A stretch of DNA of 64,000 nt from Primulina eburnea (GCF_022965805.1 NW_027330987.1:186001-250000); one strand, 5' to 3'. Shown: positions 11,137-22,241, counted from the first letter of the stretch. Program-made: numbers and translations. Notes: generated from the letters alone by a model not told the origin.

Positions 11137-11439
11137 GATAGATCCTTTAGACTGAGATAGAAGAGAATGAGCGGGGTAGATTGAATTTTCTTTCCTTGCA
11201 TGTGATTGCTAGCATGAGAATTATTTCAATGTTGATTTACATTGTGTGTGCTAGCATGATTTATTGCTTTCCCTATTACATGTTGTTTGTTATCTGAGTT
11301 GATTACAGCATGTAATTGCCAAGACTGAATCAGAACCGAATCTGAATCAGAGGTATATGATCAGAGGAGGGCTGAGACAGATTATATAGATTGGGTATTG
11401 ATTTGTTAGATATTCAGATATACCGCCTCGGAGAATTCC

Positions 11440-11987
11440 AGAAAGGGGTAGTACTTCGACTGAACAGACAGATGCATCAGAAACTCAGATAGAAGCTAAG
11501 ATGAGAGAATTTCAGTTATTACAGCCGCCGATTCTGAGTGGTACCGAGACATCTGAAGATTGTCAGAACTAGTTTGATGATATAGAAATTTTGTTTGATT
11601 TACTCGATTGTACAGATGAACAGAGAGTTAAATTGGTATTTTACCAGTTACGAGAGGCTGCCAGAAGTTGGTGGATTACAATCAAAGGAGTATTAGCACA
11701 ACGTGGTACTGTGATCACGTGGGAAGTTTTCAAAATTGAATTCTATCAAAGATTTTTTTCTGTTTCCTACCGGGAGGACAAAAGAGCAGAATTTGAGAAT
11801 TTGAGCCAAGGGCAACTGAATATTGAAGGATATGTGGCTAAATTCTCTACTCTACTGTGTTTTGCTCCTCATTTAGCTGGAAACGATGAAGTTGTAACGG
11901 ATCAATTCATCAGAGGATTGAACTCAGAGATAGTTGCATTGATGAACATACAGCGACCTCACCATTTTGCTGATGTCTTGAGTAGAG
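11440..11987 (+). pseudogene. E1 gag, 5' part (interrupted by E2)
   Basis: The frame runs from about PPRRIPERGSTSTEQ (near 11425) through an ATG at 11501. It has the Retrotrans_gag signature FYQLREAARSWWITIKG, then ITWEVFKIEFYQRFFS and NIEGYVAKFSTLLCFAPHLAG. One TAG at 11570-11572 replaces the expected Trp before FDDIE. The coding sense breaks at the E2 insertion (11987/11988) and resumes in the same frame at 19158, once E2 and one TSD copy are discounted. Gag would form the cytoplasmic particle. The start codon is uncertain. Confidence 0.82.
11983..11987. repeat. Target-site duplication of E2 (left), TAGAG
   Basis: TAGAG before the E2 left LTR, identical to 19153-19157. Confidence 0.93.
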
Positions 11988-13517
11988 TGTTGCGTGTTTT
12001 CTTAACTGCTCGCAAGCGCACGATGTCAAGTTATAGTAAAATGTACTTTTGAGTACAAGTGTCGATCCCACGAGGAGTGTATATAAAAATGTATATCAAT
12101 TCTTGTAATTAAAATAGCCAAGAATTTATCTAGAAAAATCAATAATCAGATTTGTTTGTTTAAACGAATTGATTGAAAACAATGAATTAATTAGATCACC
12201 GAATTGAGAAATATCAATGAGAGAAAATATCTAGAGAAATGATTTCACAAAGTTTCCACGATAATTATTCATAGTTGAGTTTATATTCCTGAATTCCAAT
12301 TATTTAATGACCAAGAACACTTAGATTGTTTTATTCCCCCTTTCCCAAGTGAAGAATAAAGTTTATCTATCAACTTCGATTCAATTATTCCTAATTAGAA
12401 TCTAAATTTCATAGATAAATGCAAACAATGTTCTTACTAAGCCTCGCTAAAGTTATACGCCTTCCGAACGCTATAAACATTTAACGATGTGTTCTAATGA
12501 TCTATAATCCTAGTCCCTCTCCCGAGTTGTAGAATTAATCAAACAACAACAATTTATGGCCAGTAAATTGCAGTGCAATAAACACATAGAAACACAAGTA
12601 AACATGAAATGGAATTCAATCTTTTAAAATAACACGTCAAATCATCGTGTCCACAAAGCTACGTCATTCTCTAGACTGGAAAGTTAGTTCATCATGAAAT
12701 CCAAGAGAAAACAAGACATATTTGTAGTTCTAGGCATCGACACGCAATAAAATAAAGAGACAAAAGAAAAGATAACAAATCCAAAACGTCGTCTCTGTCC
12801 CCAGATCCGTCGTTCTTCGTAGTTGTAATCGATCTTCGCGTGTCGTGCCTTCGTCTCGCCTTCGGTCCGAGTCTTCCTCTGTATTTTCGTCCGAAACGGC
12901 GTGTTTTCTCTCCACTGCTGCCGATCCTCTCGTGTTTGACCTAGTTCGCGCAATTTATAATATTCTGGACGCGGCGCGCGCGCGGTGGCACATGAAATGG
13001 CGCGGTGGCGCGCGAGTTGCTGTTCATCTGCCCGTGCATGTATGCGCGCGGTCGCGCATGAAGTCGAGCTGGCGCGCGTTGCTCTCGGGTCTGTACGCGC
13101 GGGTGCGCATGAACTGGCGCGATGGCGCGCATGCCACTGTCGATCATCTGCACATCATTGCGCGCGGCTGGGCGTGATCTCGCGCAGGCACGCGCGAGGC
13201 TCTATCCGAGGGTTTGAGTGAACGTGCGCGCGACTGCGCGTGAAGTGGCGCGATGGCGCGCGCACTTCTGTCCCATGGCATATCTTTTCGCGCGTGGTAG
13301 CGCGAGAACTCGCGTGGCAGCGCGCATACTTCTGGTCTTGGCAATAGCTGAGCTCTCGATTCGGTTCTGTTTTCTCGATTCACTTGGTTGCATATCCACT
13401 ATCTTCTCCATTCCTGAAATGACAACAAAAACAACCAAAAACGCATAATTCTGTTTGAAACAAGCATAATTCAAAATGGATTCTAATATAAATTAAGTGC
13501 AAATCTTGCACTTATCA
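11988..13517 (-). repeat. E2 3' LTR
   Basis: Plus-strand view TGTTGCGTGT...CACTTATCA, 1530 bp. It is bounded by TAGAG on the left and by the polypurine tract (plus strand AACCCCCCAAACTT) on the right. Confidence 0.93.
12974..13330 (-). repeat. GC-rich hairpin array in E2 3' LTR (about six units)
   Basis: Six imperfect palindromic units rich in GCGCGC, starting near 12974, 13043, 13095, 13160, 13225 and 13289 (spacing 52-69 bp). Each is roughly GCGCGC-n-GCGC, ATGAA-like centre, GCGC-n-GCGCGC, separated by more ordinary sequence. It lies in an AT-rich LTR about 190-540 bp from the LTR 5' end, and the same array occurs at 18611-18966. Open frames seen across it on both strands are by-products of the lack of AT-rich stop codons. 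Confidence 0.8.
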
Positions 13518-13556
13518 AACCCCCCAAACTTGAACTTTTGCTAGTCCCGAGCAAAA
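13518..13556 (-). promoter_or_regulatory. E2 terminal polypurine tract and upstream hairpin
   Basis: On the minus strand a hairpin TTTTGCT / AGCAAAA (13556-13550 with 13542-13536, loop CGGGACT) is followed 4 nt later by AAGTTTGGGGGGTT (13531-13518), directly abutting the 3' LTR start TGATAAG. The polypurine tract would prime plus-strand synthesis. Confidence 0.75.
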
Positions 13557-15129
13557 TAAAATAAAAACAAGAAGTCAATTAATAAATAATGAAACTCTTA
13601 ACAGTCATGGATTCGCAAGAAGTGATATTGGCCTCAGATTTTATCTATTTAATGTAATTCACGATTTCCCAAGAGTCACGTGTGTGTGTGATAAGTCAAT
13701 GTTCGTTTACCCCATCGAGTGCTCAAATAGAGTCATAATGCCCATCCACTTACAGAATCAAGAAATCATCAGTTTAGTTTAACTCACACTTCATCAAAAT
13801 ACAAGTTCACATTCATAGATCACATAGGACTTTATTGGTGATTAATTGGCTCAATGAATATTCAACGAAATTATACCAAAGACGAAATCACACGACGAGA
13901 TGCTTGCAAGCAAGTGATTAAAGTTTATACTTGATGACAATGTTTTTCAGGTATCCATAGGCTTGACTTGAAAAACTTTTCTCCACTAGTATATTGGATA
14001 AATGTGACAAGGTTAATAGGTCTTGTAGGCTTGTAACGTTAGGCCACGGCTCACGGCTACAATAAAGTTATGGAAATCAAAATTTGAGAGAAATATTTGA
14101 ACTTCATCAACTTCACTCATTTTCATTTTCTTTTGAACCACCACCCACTTTATTGTTCTCTTTTCATTCATATCCTCCATTTCCCGTATTTTCTTTCTTG
14201 CTAACCACTTTTGATTCATTCTTTTCATTGTTTTTCTTCTTCTTTTCTTCGCCAACTCCTTTTTTCATGCTTTAAATTTTTCTTTTTCTTTACAAGGAGC
14301 ATTTGAATCATTACAACACCACTGAATTTATTTCTCTCAAAATCAGGTAGGAAATTAAGTGTATAAGCTTCATTTGGTAGTTGTTGTGGGATATAGAATA
14401 GATACAAGTGGGGGCTAATTGTATGTCATTGACATACACCACTTGATTTTTTAATAGGCTCAAAATGGGACACTAGGGATACTTCATGTTCAGTTGGTAG
14501 GCTCGAAGGCTAAAAACGGCTCCAAAGATCGCCTAAATCATTCCTATGTCACATATTATCCGTATTTCGCCTCGAAAAGTGTTCAAACAAGTTCTAGACA
14601 TCCGTCAATCCATTAATCATCTCATACAAACCAGTCACATGCGATTTTCAAAAAAATGATATATGAAATAGGTGCACGAAAAAAGGTAAGCATCTCAATT
14701 AACTTTGAAGCTCAACGGGCTACAATTGACAGTAAACAAAGAACACAGGCCCAAGGATGTTGTGAAAGACTGCCTAGATCATTTCTAAATCTGCAGAAGT
14801 GTCAATCAATGTCATGCAAGTTTTACCAAGAATCAGATCCCCCTCATCTATTTAGCATCATAGGCATGCAACTTGTCTTTAAGCAATGATAGTATCAACA
14901 ACACGACCGTGCAAAATAATTGTGGCTCCGAGGTTATCATAAACATATATATATATCTCATAGTCGCAATTCAGTTTTCATCATTGGTCACACATTTTGC
15001 TTATCCATGACGCTACCTAACAAGTTCTAACATGCAAAAAAAAAAATAAATAAATAAATAAATAAATAAAAACTACTGAGCAATAGAAATAACAAAAAAA
15101 TTGCAGGAAAAATTCTATCAGGCAATTTT
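13557..15129 (-). other. E2 3' non-coding region
   Basis: About 1.6 kb between the two polypurine modules without a credible gene. It includes a pyrimidine-rich stretch (plus strand, about 14084-14300) and an A-rich (AAAT)n run at 15036-15072. Short frames here have no recognisable domain. Confidence 0.6.
15036..15072. repeat. Poly-A / (AAAT)n simple repeat
   Basis: An A11 run followed by six or seven ATAA units. Confidence 0.9.
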
Positions 15130-15167
15130 ACCTCCCCCCAAACTTAAAGTATGCATTGTCCTCAATG
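15130..15167 (-). promoter_or_regulatory. Second, internal hairpin plus polypurine module in E2
   Basis: On the minus strand a hairpin CATTG-AGGA-CAATG (15167-15154) is followed by TTTAAGTTTGGGGGGAGGT (to 15130), resembling the terminal module. It lies ~260 bp downstream of the protease stop. It could be a central-PPT-like second plus-strand primer. This is an inference. Confidence 0.6.
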
Positions 15168-15426
15168 TAAAGAAATAAAGAATATGACAACACATACCTC
15201 GCTCCCGAGTGTCAGAACTCGGGGCTCGAGTCATCGTTCGCAGCGTCTTCAGCATCCTCGTCCATGGGCTGCGGCAGTAGATCTGGTGGTGGGTAAAATT
15301 AACAACTAAGGGAGTAAAATAAAATAAAATAAAAAAAACAAAATGAATGCTAAAGAAAATAAATTGTGGGTTGCCTCCCACACAGCGCTTGGTTTAACGT
15401 CGTCAGCCCGACTGTTACTGGTTTAT

Positions 15427-17487
15427 TCAAGGTGGGTCGTATGATTTCTTGGAAGCCTTGAATTCAACGCTTTGACCATCAACCTCCATGGTCAGTTTTC
15501 CTTGTTTCAAATCAATGATGGCTCCAGCAGTAGCCAAAAACGGTCGTCCTAAAATAGCACGAACATTCTGACTGTTCCCCATGTCAAGAACCACAAAATC
15601 TGCTAGAAGCCTTATTTTATCAATCTTAAGTTCAACATCTTCCACAATACCCAGCGGTGTCCTGACCGATTTATCTGCCATCTGCAAGCTTAGTCCTGTG
15701 GGCTTTATCCTACTCAATCCAAGTTTCTCGTAAAGAGAACTTGGCATTAAATTTATACTTGCTCCTGAGTCACAGATAGCTTTTTCTACTAAATTTCCTC
15801 CTATTTCACATGGTACAATAAATTCACCGGGATCGAGCAACTTTTGAGGAAGATTTCTTCGTGTTCCTTCAGTAACTTCACCTTACACCTGATCTACAAA
15901 CTCATTATTAGTGTGTAGGTTCTTGAGATCTTCAAGACCTTGTTTCTTTCGAAATTCAGCTTGTAATTGAAAAAATCGCTGGGGGTAGGGAAGTAAAGAA
16001 ATATCAATGCATTTATTTAAATCATACCTCTCAGATTTCTTACCTCGGGCTCCTTTGGTTGGACTTAGTTTTTCATCCTGAACAGGTGTGAGTTCAACCC
16101 TCTTCTCTTCTTTGCCTACCACGCAAGTCTCTTCATGATGTATAAAAATGGCATTCACCTCTCTCAGTTTTGAGTCGGCAGTCTTCTGAACTGCGCCTGA
16201 CGGTTGAGACGTGAGTTGCTTCGTTATCTGCCCCACTTGCGATTCAAGGATTTTCAAAGTAGCACCAATACTCGCCATATGTGTTTCAAGGTTGTCAAGT
16301 CTAGACTCAGTTCTAGACATCCTCTTACCAGATTCAACAACAAATGTCCCCACTAGATCCTCAAATGATGGCTTCCCTTCCCCATTTGATGTACTGAACC
16401 CCGGTGGAGGGTTCAACACATTCTTATTGTTTGCATAAGAAAAATTTTCATGGTTTCTCAACCCAGGATGATAAGTATTAGGGGGAGGGTTACCTCGATA
16501 TCCGCCAAAGCCTCCAAAGTTCTTGTTGTTGATGTATTGGACTTCTTCAGGAAAATGTGATTCTTCAACAGCAACCGGTGGTCCTTCAGTGTTTGATGTA
16601 CCCACCTTATTCATGGTTGCTATCTGTGTAGTCAACGCTGAGACTTGCGCAGTGAGTGATGTGATAGGATCCACAGCATAAACTCCAGCTGTCCTCTGTA
16701 ATCCTGACCTCTCAGACGGCCATTGGTAGCTATTAATAGTCATCTGCTCAAGTAAGTCATAGGCTTGAGCAGGAGACTTGGCAAAGATCGTGCCACCTGC
16801 CGCTGCATCCACAGTTGTACGCGTCTGACCATTCAATCCATTATAGAAAAGCTCGATTTGTACCCAGTCTTCAAAACCATGATTTGGGCACCTCCTCAAT
16901 AACTCCTTATACCTTTCCCAAGCTTCATACAATTGCTCGAAGTCAGTCTGTTTAAAAGTGTTGATCTCAATCTTTAATTGTGCAGACTTCGCAGGTGGAA
17001 AATATTTAGAAAGGAACTTTGTCGCCAGCTCTTGCCATGTCGTGATGCTCCCTAACGGCAGTGATTGGAACCATCCTCTTGCTTGATCCCTAAGAGAAAA
17101 AGGAAACAAGCGCAGTCGAATAATATCATCAGAAACACCATTTATTTTTACCGTATCCGTAATCTCCAAGAATGTTCTGAGATGTAGATGAGGATCTGCA
17201 GTAGTGTCTCCCCCAAACTGGTTCTGTTGAACCATGTTTATCAATGCAGGCTTAAGCTCGAAATTGTTGGCGTTGATGGTTCCTCGAGCAATGCCAGAAT
17301 AATGCGTGTTGATCACTGGTCGGAAGTGATCTCTGATTGGTATAGCCTCAGGCGGCATCTGCCGGTCGTTTTATCTGTTATCAGCCATCGCTTTGATTTC
17401 TTCCCTTCTCGCTTTTCTCAATCTTCTCGCAGTTCGTTCGATCTCCGGATCAAAAATAAGCAAATCAGGGCTGTGCGATCTTAGCAT
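15427..17487 (-). pseudogene. E2 gag-protease polyprotein with two in-frame stops
   Basis: One frame of 687 codons from the ATG at 17487 to TGA at 15427-15429, interrupted by TAA at 17371-17373 and 15883-15885. The N-terminus has FDPEIERTARRLRK, typical of Athila gags. Retrotrans_gag follows (RLRLFPFSLRDQARGWFQ, SITTWQELATKFLSKYFPP, LYEAWERYKELLRRCPNHG), then a Gly/Asn/Pro-rich linker. The protease at 15840-15427 has CDSGASINLMP (catalytic DSG) and ILGRPFLATAGAIIDL. No zinc knuckle is obvious. After the stop comes GTCGGGCTGACGACGTTAA, a sequence normally found after pol in Athila-type elements, so RT-RH-IN are missing cleanly rather than scattered. The product would assemble particles and process Gag. 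Confidence 0.88.
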
Positions 17488-17599
17488 GCACTGTCAAACA
17501 GAGAAAGTGAATAAGTCAAAAATGGAAAATAAAATAAAAGCTCTAAATTAAAATCTAGACTAATTGGTAACAATGTTGATATAAATGCAAATTTGACAC

Positions 17600-17617
17600 T
17601 CCCCGGCAATGGCGCCA
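17600..17617 (-). other. E2 primer binding site (tRNA-Asp)
   Basis: Plus strand TCCCCGGCAATGGCGCCA equals the 3' end of plant tRNA-Asp(GTC) with one C-to-T change. It lies 6 nt inside the 5' LTR boundary (17624). Confidence 0.9.
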
Positions 17618-17623
17618 AAAACT

Positions 17624-19152
17624 TGTTGCGTGTTTTCTTAACTGCTCGCAAGCGCACGATGTCAAGTTATAGTAAAATGTACTTTTGAGTACAAGTGTCG
17701 ATCCCACGAGGAGTGTGTATAAAAATGTATATCAATTCTTGTAATTAAAATAGCCAAGACTTTATCTAGAAAAATCAATAATCAGATTTGTTTGTTTAAA
17801 CGAATTAATTGAAAACAATGAATTAATTAGATCACCGAATTGAGAAATATCAATGAGAGAAAATATCTAGAGAAATGATTTCACAAATTTTCCACGATAA
17901 TTATTCATAGTTGAGTTTATATTCCTGAATTCCAATTATTTAATGACCAAGAACACTTAGATTGTTTTATTCCCCCTTTCCCAAGTGAAGAATAAAGTGT
18001 ATCTATCAACTTCGATTCAATTATTCCTAATTAGAATCTAAATTTCATAGATAAATGCAAATAATGTTCTTACTAAGCCTCGCTAAAGTTATACGCCTTC
18101 CGAACGCTATAAACATTTAACGATGTGTTCTAATGATCTATAATCCTAGTCCCTCTCCCGAGTTGTAGAATTAATCAAACAACAACAATTTATGGCCAGT
18201 AAATTGCAGTGCAATAAACACATAGAAACACAAGTAAACATGAAATGGAATTCAATCTTATAAAATAACCACGTCAAATCATCGTGTCCACAAAGCTACG
18301 TCATTCTCTAGACTGGAAAGTTAGTTCATCACGAAATCCAAGAGAAAACAAGACATATTTGTAGTTCTAGGCATCGACACGCAATAAAATAAAGAGACAA
18401 AAGAAAAGATAACAAATCCAAAACGTCGTCTCTGTCCCCAGATCCGTCGTTCTTCGTAGTTGTAATCGATCTTCGTGTGTCGTGCCTTCGTCTCGCCTTC
18501 GGTCCGAGTCTTCCTCTGTATTTTCGTCCGAAACGGCGTGTTTTCTCTCCACTGCTGCCGATCCTCTCGTGTTTGACCTAGTTCGCGCAATTTATAATAT
18601 TCTGGACACGGCGCGTGCGCGGTGGCGCATGAAATGGCGTGGTGGCGCGCGAGTTGCTGTTCATCTGCCCGTGCATGTATGCGCGCGGTCGCGCATGAAG
18701 TCGAGCTGGCGCGCGTTGCTCTCGGGTCTGTACGCGCGGGTGCGCATGAACTGGCGCGATGGCGCGCATGCCACTGTCGATCATCTGCACATCATTGCGC
18801 GCGGCTGGGCGTGATCTCGCGCAGGCGCGCTAGGCTCTGTCCGAGGGTTTGAGTGAACGTGTGCGCGACTGCGCGTGAAGTGGCGCGATGGCGCGCGCAC
18901 TTCTGTCCCATGGCATATCTTTGCGCGCGCGGTAGCGCGAGAACTCGCGCGGCAGCGCGCATACTTCTGGTCTTGGCAATAGCTGAGCTCTCGCTTCGGT
19001 TCTGTTTTCTCGATTCACTTGGTTGCATATCCACTATCTTCTCCATTCCTGAAATGACAACAAAAACAACCAAAAACGCATAATTCTGTTCGAAACAAGC
19101 ATAATTCAAAATGGATTCTAATATAAATTAAATGCAAATCTTGCACTTATCA
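17624..19152 (-). repeat. E2 5' LTR
   Basis: 1529 bp, TGTTGCGTGT...CACTTATCA on the plus strand. The hairpin array lies at 18611-18966. Many differences from the other LTR are C/T or G/A changes at CG sites inside the array. Confidence 0.93.
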
Positions 19153-19157
19153 TAGAG
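19153..19157. repeat. Target-site duplication of E2 (right), TAGAG
   Basis: Directly follows the LTR end CACTTATCA. Confidence 0.93.
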
Positions 19158-19489
19158 CGAAGAGAGCGGAGGCGAGTTTGATTAGACAATTAACAAGGTT
19201 GTGTGTGAAGCAACCCCAGACACCACAATCCCCTCTTCGAGTTGATCGTGGCAACACGAGTGCAAAGCAAGATCTGCTGAAAGCTCAAAAGAAGCCATTC
19301 AAGAAGTTAGGGACTGGTTCCTCTAGTTCTAGTGATTCTAGTTCGAGTTACACTGGAGTGTACTGCAGAACTTGCGTAGGAAGACATCCCACAGGACATT
19401 GCCAAGGAGTGCTTGGTCGTTGCAATATCTGTAAACAATTAGGACATTTTTCTAAGGTTTGTCCACAGAGAGGTCCCCGAAGATCTTAG
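19158..19489 (+). pseudogene. E1 gag, 3' part with zinc knuckle
   Basis: Resumes the gag frame after E2 (KRAEASLIRQLTRL). It has a Ser-rich linker and a CCHC zinc knuckle CNICKQLGHFSKVC preceded by CRTCVGRHPTGHC, and ends at a TAG after RGPRRS. The knuckle binds RNA during packaging. Confidence 0.85.
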
Positions 19490-22203
19490 AGGGCTGGACC
19501 ATTTGGATATGTGATTGAGGAACAGACCCAGGGCACACTTGATGACACAGTGACAGGTACTGATCTTTTATGATTATGTTGCATATATATACTAATGCAT
19601 TTCTTAAGATTATCCTGGAATGAGTTGCATGGAGATATGCATTATCTGTTGGGTCTGTATTGCTGTAGTATTAATCTTTGTACCTTCTGGGGAAAGAAAG
19701 ATTGATCTCAGAGATTTCTGTGATATATTGTATACTACAGTAAGATGAGAATGAGAATCGAGACAGAGTATGGTGTACTTGTATTATCTGATTTGACTGC
19801 ATTACTGATATTGGTGATATAATGATCAAGTACAGAAAGACAGAAATATTGTAGAATCTGTTCCAGACATGGTAAGATTCAGATTAGAGATAGCTAATGA
19901 GTAGAGATTTTGCAATAAGGATTCTAGATTTAGAATTCCTTTGAGATTGTCGTATATGACTCGATTGTTACAGAAAGGAACAGATGGTATCCTTATGTAC
20001 TCAATAGATGTACTGAAATAGAGCTTAACATTGGCAGATTTTCCAGTGATATACGAGTTGGTAGATGTTTGCCTAGATAAGATTTTAGATTTGCTTTATA
20101 TCAGAAAGATAGATTTCAGAATTGAATTCAGATCAGATATTGATTGTTGTTTTAGAATTCAGTACAGAATAATATTGTATGTACAGAATGATACAGAATA
20201 AATTGAAAGATCAGTAGAAGAGTACTGACCAGGAGTTACATCTGATTTAGTGTTTCTCTTTGGCATGTGTCAGTATCTTCAGAGATGTGCTGATAATTCT
20301 ATGCTCGTTATATCTATGAGATTTTGATATAATTGCAGCATTTGATTGATCGAATCGACTATCGGAAGACTGTAGTGATTATTCTGAGAATAAGGATTAT
20401 TGTATACAGAAATTATTCAGATATGAATCCTGCGTGAAACAGATTGTATTTAGAATATGCGATACCTGCAGTTAGTATACCGATTGATTCTGATACAGTT
20501 GAGATTGTGATCAGTGACTGATAAGATACTGATATCAGAAATTTCAGAATTGGCAGAAATGTATTTTGTCTGATTTGGCAGATTATTTTATTCGACTGTT
20601 GCTTTATATCTGCTGAATATTGTTATTGTTCTAAATCAGTATTTGAGACATCTTATATTGTTTTGGGAGCATATTTTATTTGTAGATGGGATATAACAGT
20701 TGATTAGAATGACATTAAGATGTTTACCAGAAATCATGGTATTATGAGTTCACTGAACTCACTAGATCTGTATAGGATATTGATATTTCATCTCTGATGT
20801 AATATTACTGTGTTTTGAATCCGTATATGCTGTAGATTATTGTGAACCAGTGAGAGTATATAAAGTTCCAACCGAATCAGAGTTAAATTCGAGAGTTACA
20901 GCAGTTCAAAATGTAACAGATATGTGATTGTGTATTTTGTATGAGACTGATTATCTTGTGATGTCAGATGTGTCAGAATTGTACATCAAAGCTTGATATA
21001 GATAGTCAGAGCCGAATACCAGGTAGGTATATTTTCTTTCATTTATGTTATTAACTGATTTGTTTGTATCAAATAGTTCGAATCTGAAATCACAGATAGG
21101 GTTAGAAATGTACCGTAGTGGATTCAGTTTTCAATTTGATGATTGAGAATGTATGGTATTCGAACAGATAGAGTTGATATAGACAGATTAGATCAGCTAT
21201 GACAGAATTTGTATTGAAATGTTGACATAAATTGTATTGATATGTCTGAATCGCTAACAGAAAAGACAGAAAGATAGAAATCAGAAGATTTATTACAGAA
21301 ATTGTATAGTTCTGACGAGAAATGGGGAGTATAATTCGATGAATTTCATAATGAGATTACTTCAATACTTTCCATATATGATATGATATGATTATGATTG
21401 ACAGATTGTCAATCTATATCTATTAGTTTGTACCAGATAACCTACAAACATGACCAACTGACACAGATCGATGTCAGAAAAGTGGTCAGAAAGATCAAAA
21501 TGCCACAGTAGATTATATCAGATTGTGACTTTTGATGGATTTGGTACTTGTAATAGAGTATATCATGAGATTTCTCTTAGATTGTTTTACAGATTGACAG
21601 ACAGTCAAAATGTACTATCCAGATATTGGAAGATGATTTTGGTACAGCTTTGTGCTGGATATTAGCACTATACAGCTTTAGTGCTGGATGTTAGCACTAG
21701 TTGTTATGAATTATTGTCACTGTATGAATTCCTGTATGACAATAATTATTAAGACAGTTCAGAATGGACAGATTTAAGAAACCAACGTCGGATGATGACG
21801 ATTGGTATTTGAAGCTGAAGACAGTATATGTCCTTGATTGAGATAAACAGATTTGATAATAGCTGATCGTCCTGATATGTGATGAGCTGTAGATTGGTTT
21901 ATACGGACGTTGTATAGCCAGTAATACGAGATTGATTATGTCAGAAGGATTGGAGAAGTATTATGACATTGTACTTAGTGAATTCTTATTCCAGATTGGA
22001 ATCAGAATCAGTAGAAGTAAGAGAATTCAGAATTAAGATTATCCTGTTGTTGAAAACAAAGTAAGATTGTCAGTAGGTCAATGAGAATATCTGAAAAACA
22101 GAATCTGATATGAGATTGAAATTTCAGAATTGATTCATTGAGATAAGTTTTCTGATTTACCTCTTGTATACGTTTCGTGTTGATATCTGACTTGATTACC
22201 TGT
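19490..22203 (+). pseudogene. E1 pol region, eroded beyond translation
   Basis: About 2.7 kb with no frame longer than ~65 codons. Faint traces of Gypsy pol can be guessed in short pieces: a QGT...DDTVTGT segment after gag and a DFPV-like segment near 20035. No RT, RNase H or integrase motif can be followed. The strand is purine-biased, with many AGAT/CAGA words. A 28-bp duplication lies at 21643-21699. Because the flanking LTRs are nearly identical, this state probably existed before the last insertion. Confidence 0.6.
21643..21699 (+). repeat. Tandem duplication of ~28 bp
   Basis: TACAGCTTTGTGCTGGAT.. and TACAGCTTTAGTGCTGGA.., each ending TTAGCACTA, directly adjacent. GTGCT/AGCAC inside each unit can pair. 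Confidence 0.8.
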
Positions 22204-22241
22204 GATTTCGAGGACGAAATCGTATCTTAGAGGGGGAGAAT
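22204..22241 (+). promoter_or_regulatory. Hairpin with AGGA loop plus polypurine tract (E1)
   Basis: A perfect hairpin GATTTCG (22204-22210), loop AGGA, CGAAATC (22215-22221), then AGAGGGGGAGAA (22229-22240) and the LTR start at 22242. The polypurine tract primes plus-strand DNA in LTR elements. The hairpin's role is inferred from its recurrence in other families here. Confidence 0.8.

Larger units (their letters stand above)
11988..19152 (-). mobile_element. Athila-type Gypsy element E2 with gag-protease only
   Basis: 7165-bp minus-strand element with LTRs 17624-19152 (5') and 11988-13517 (3'), about 1530 bp each and roughly two dozen differences by eye. The PBS matches tRNA-Asp with one mismatch (17600-17617), there is a polypurine tract at 13518-13531, and the TSD TAGAG is perfect. 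The only coding region is gag plus aspartic protease (15427-17487). RT, RNase H and integrase are absent. The post-pol region begins directly after the protease stop. It is therefore a non-autonomous Athila-type element, comparable to the TR-GAG class known from plants. Confidence 0.92.

Noticed and set aside
12845..13474. Overlapping 70-110-codon ORFs on both strands of the E2 LTR (and the copies at 18482-19109)
   Set aside because: They result from the GC-rich hairpin array lacking AT-rich stop codons. No domains, and frames occur on both strands.
17600..17617. Genuine tRNA-Asp gene fragments at 17600 and 43944
   Set aside because: Only the 18-nt 3' end is present, next to LTR ends. These are primer binding sites.
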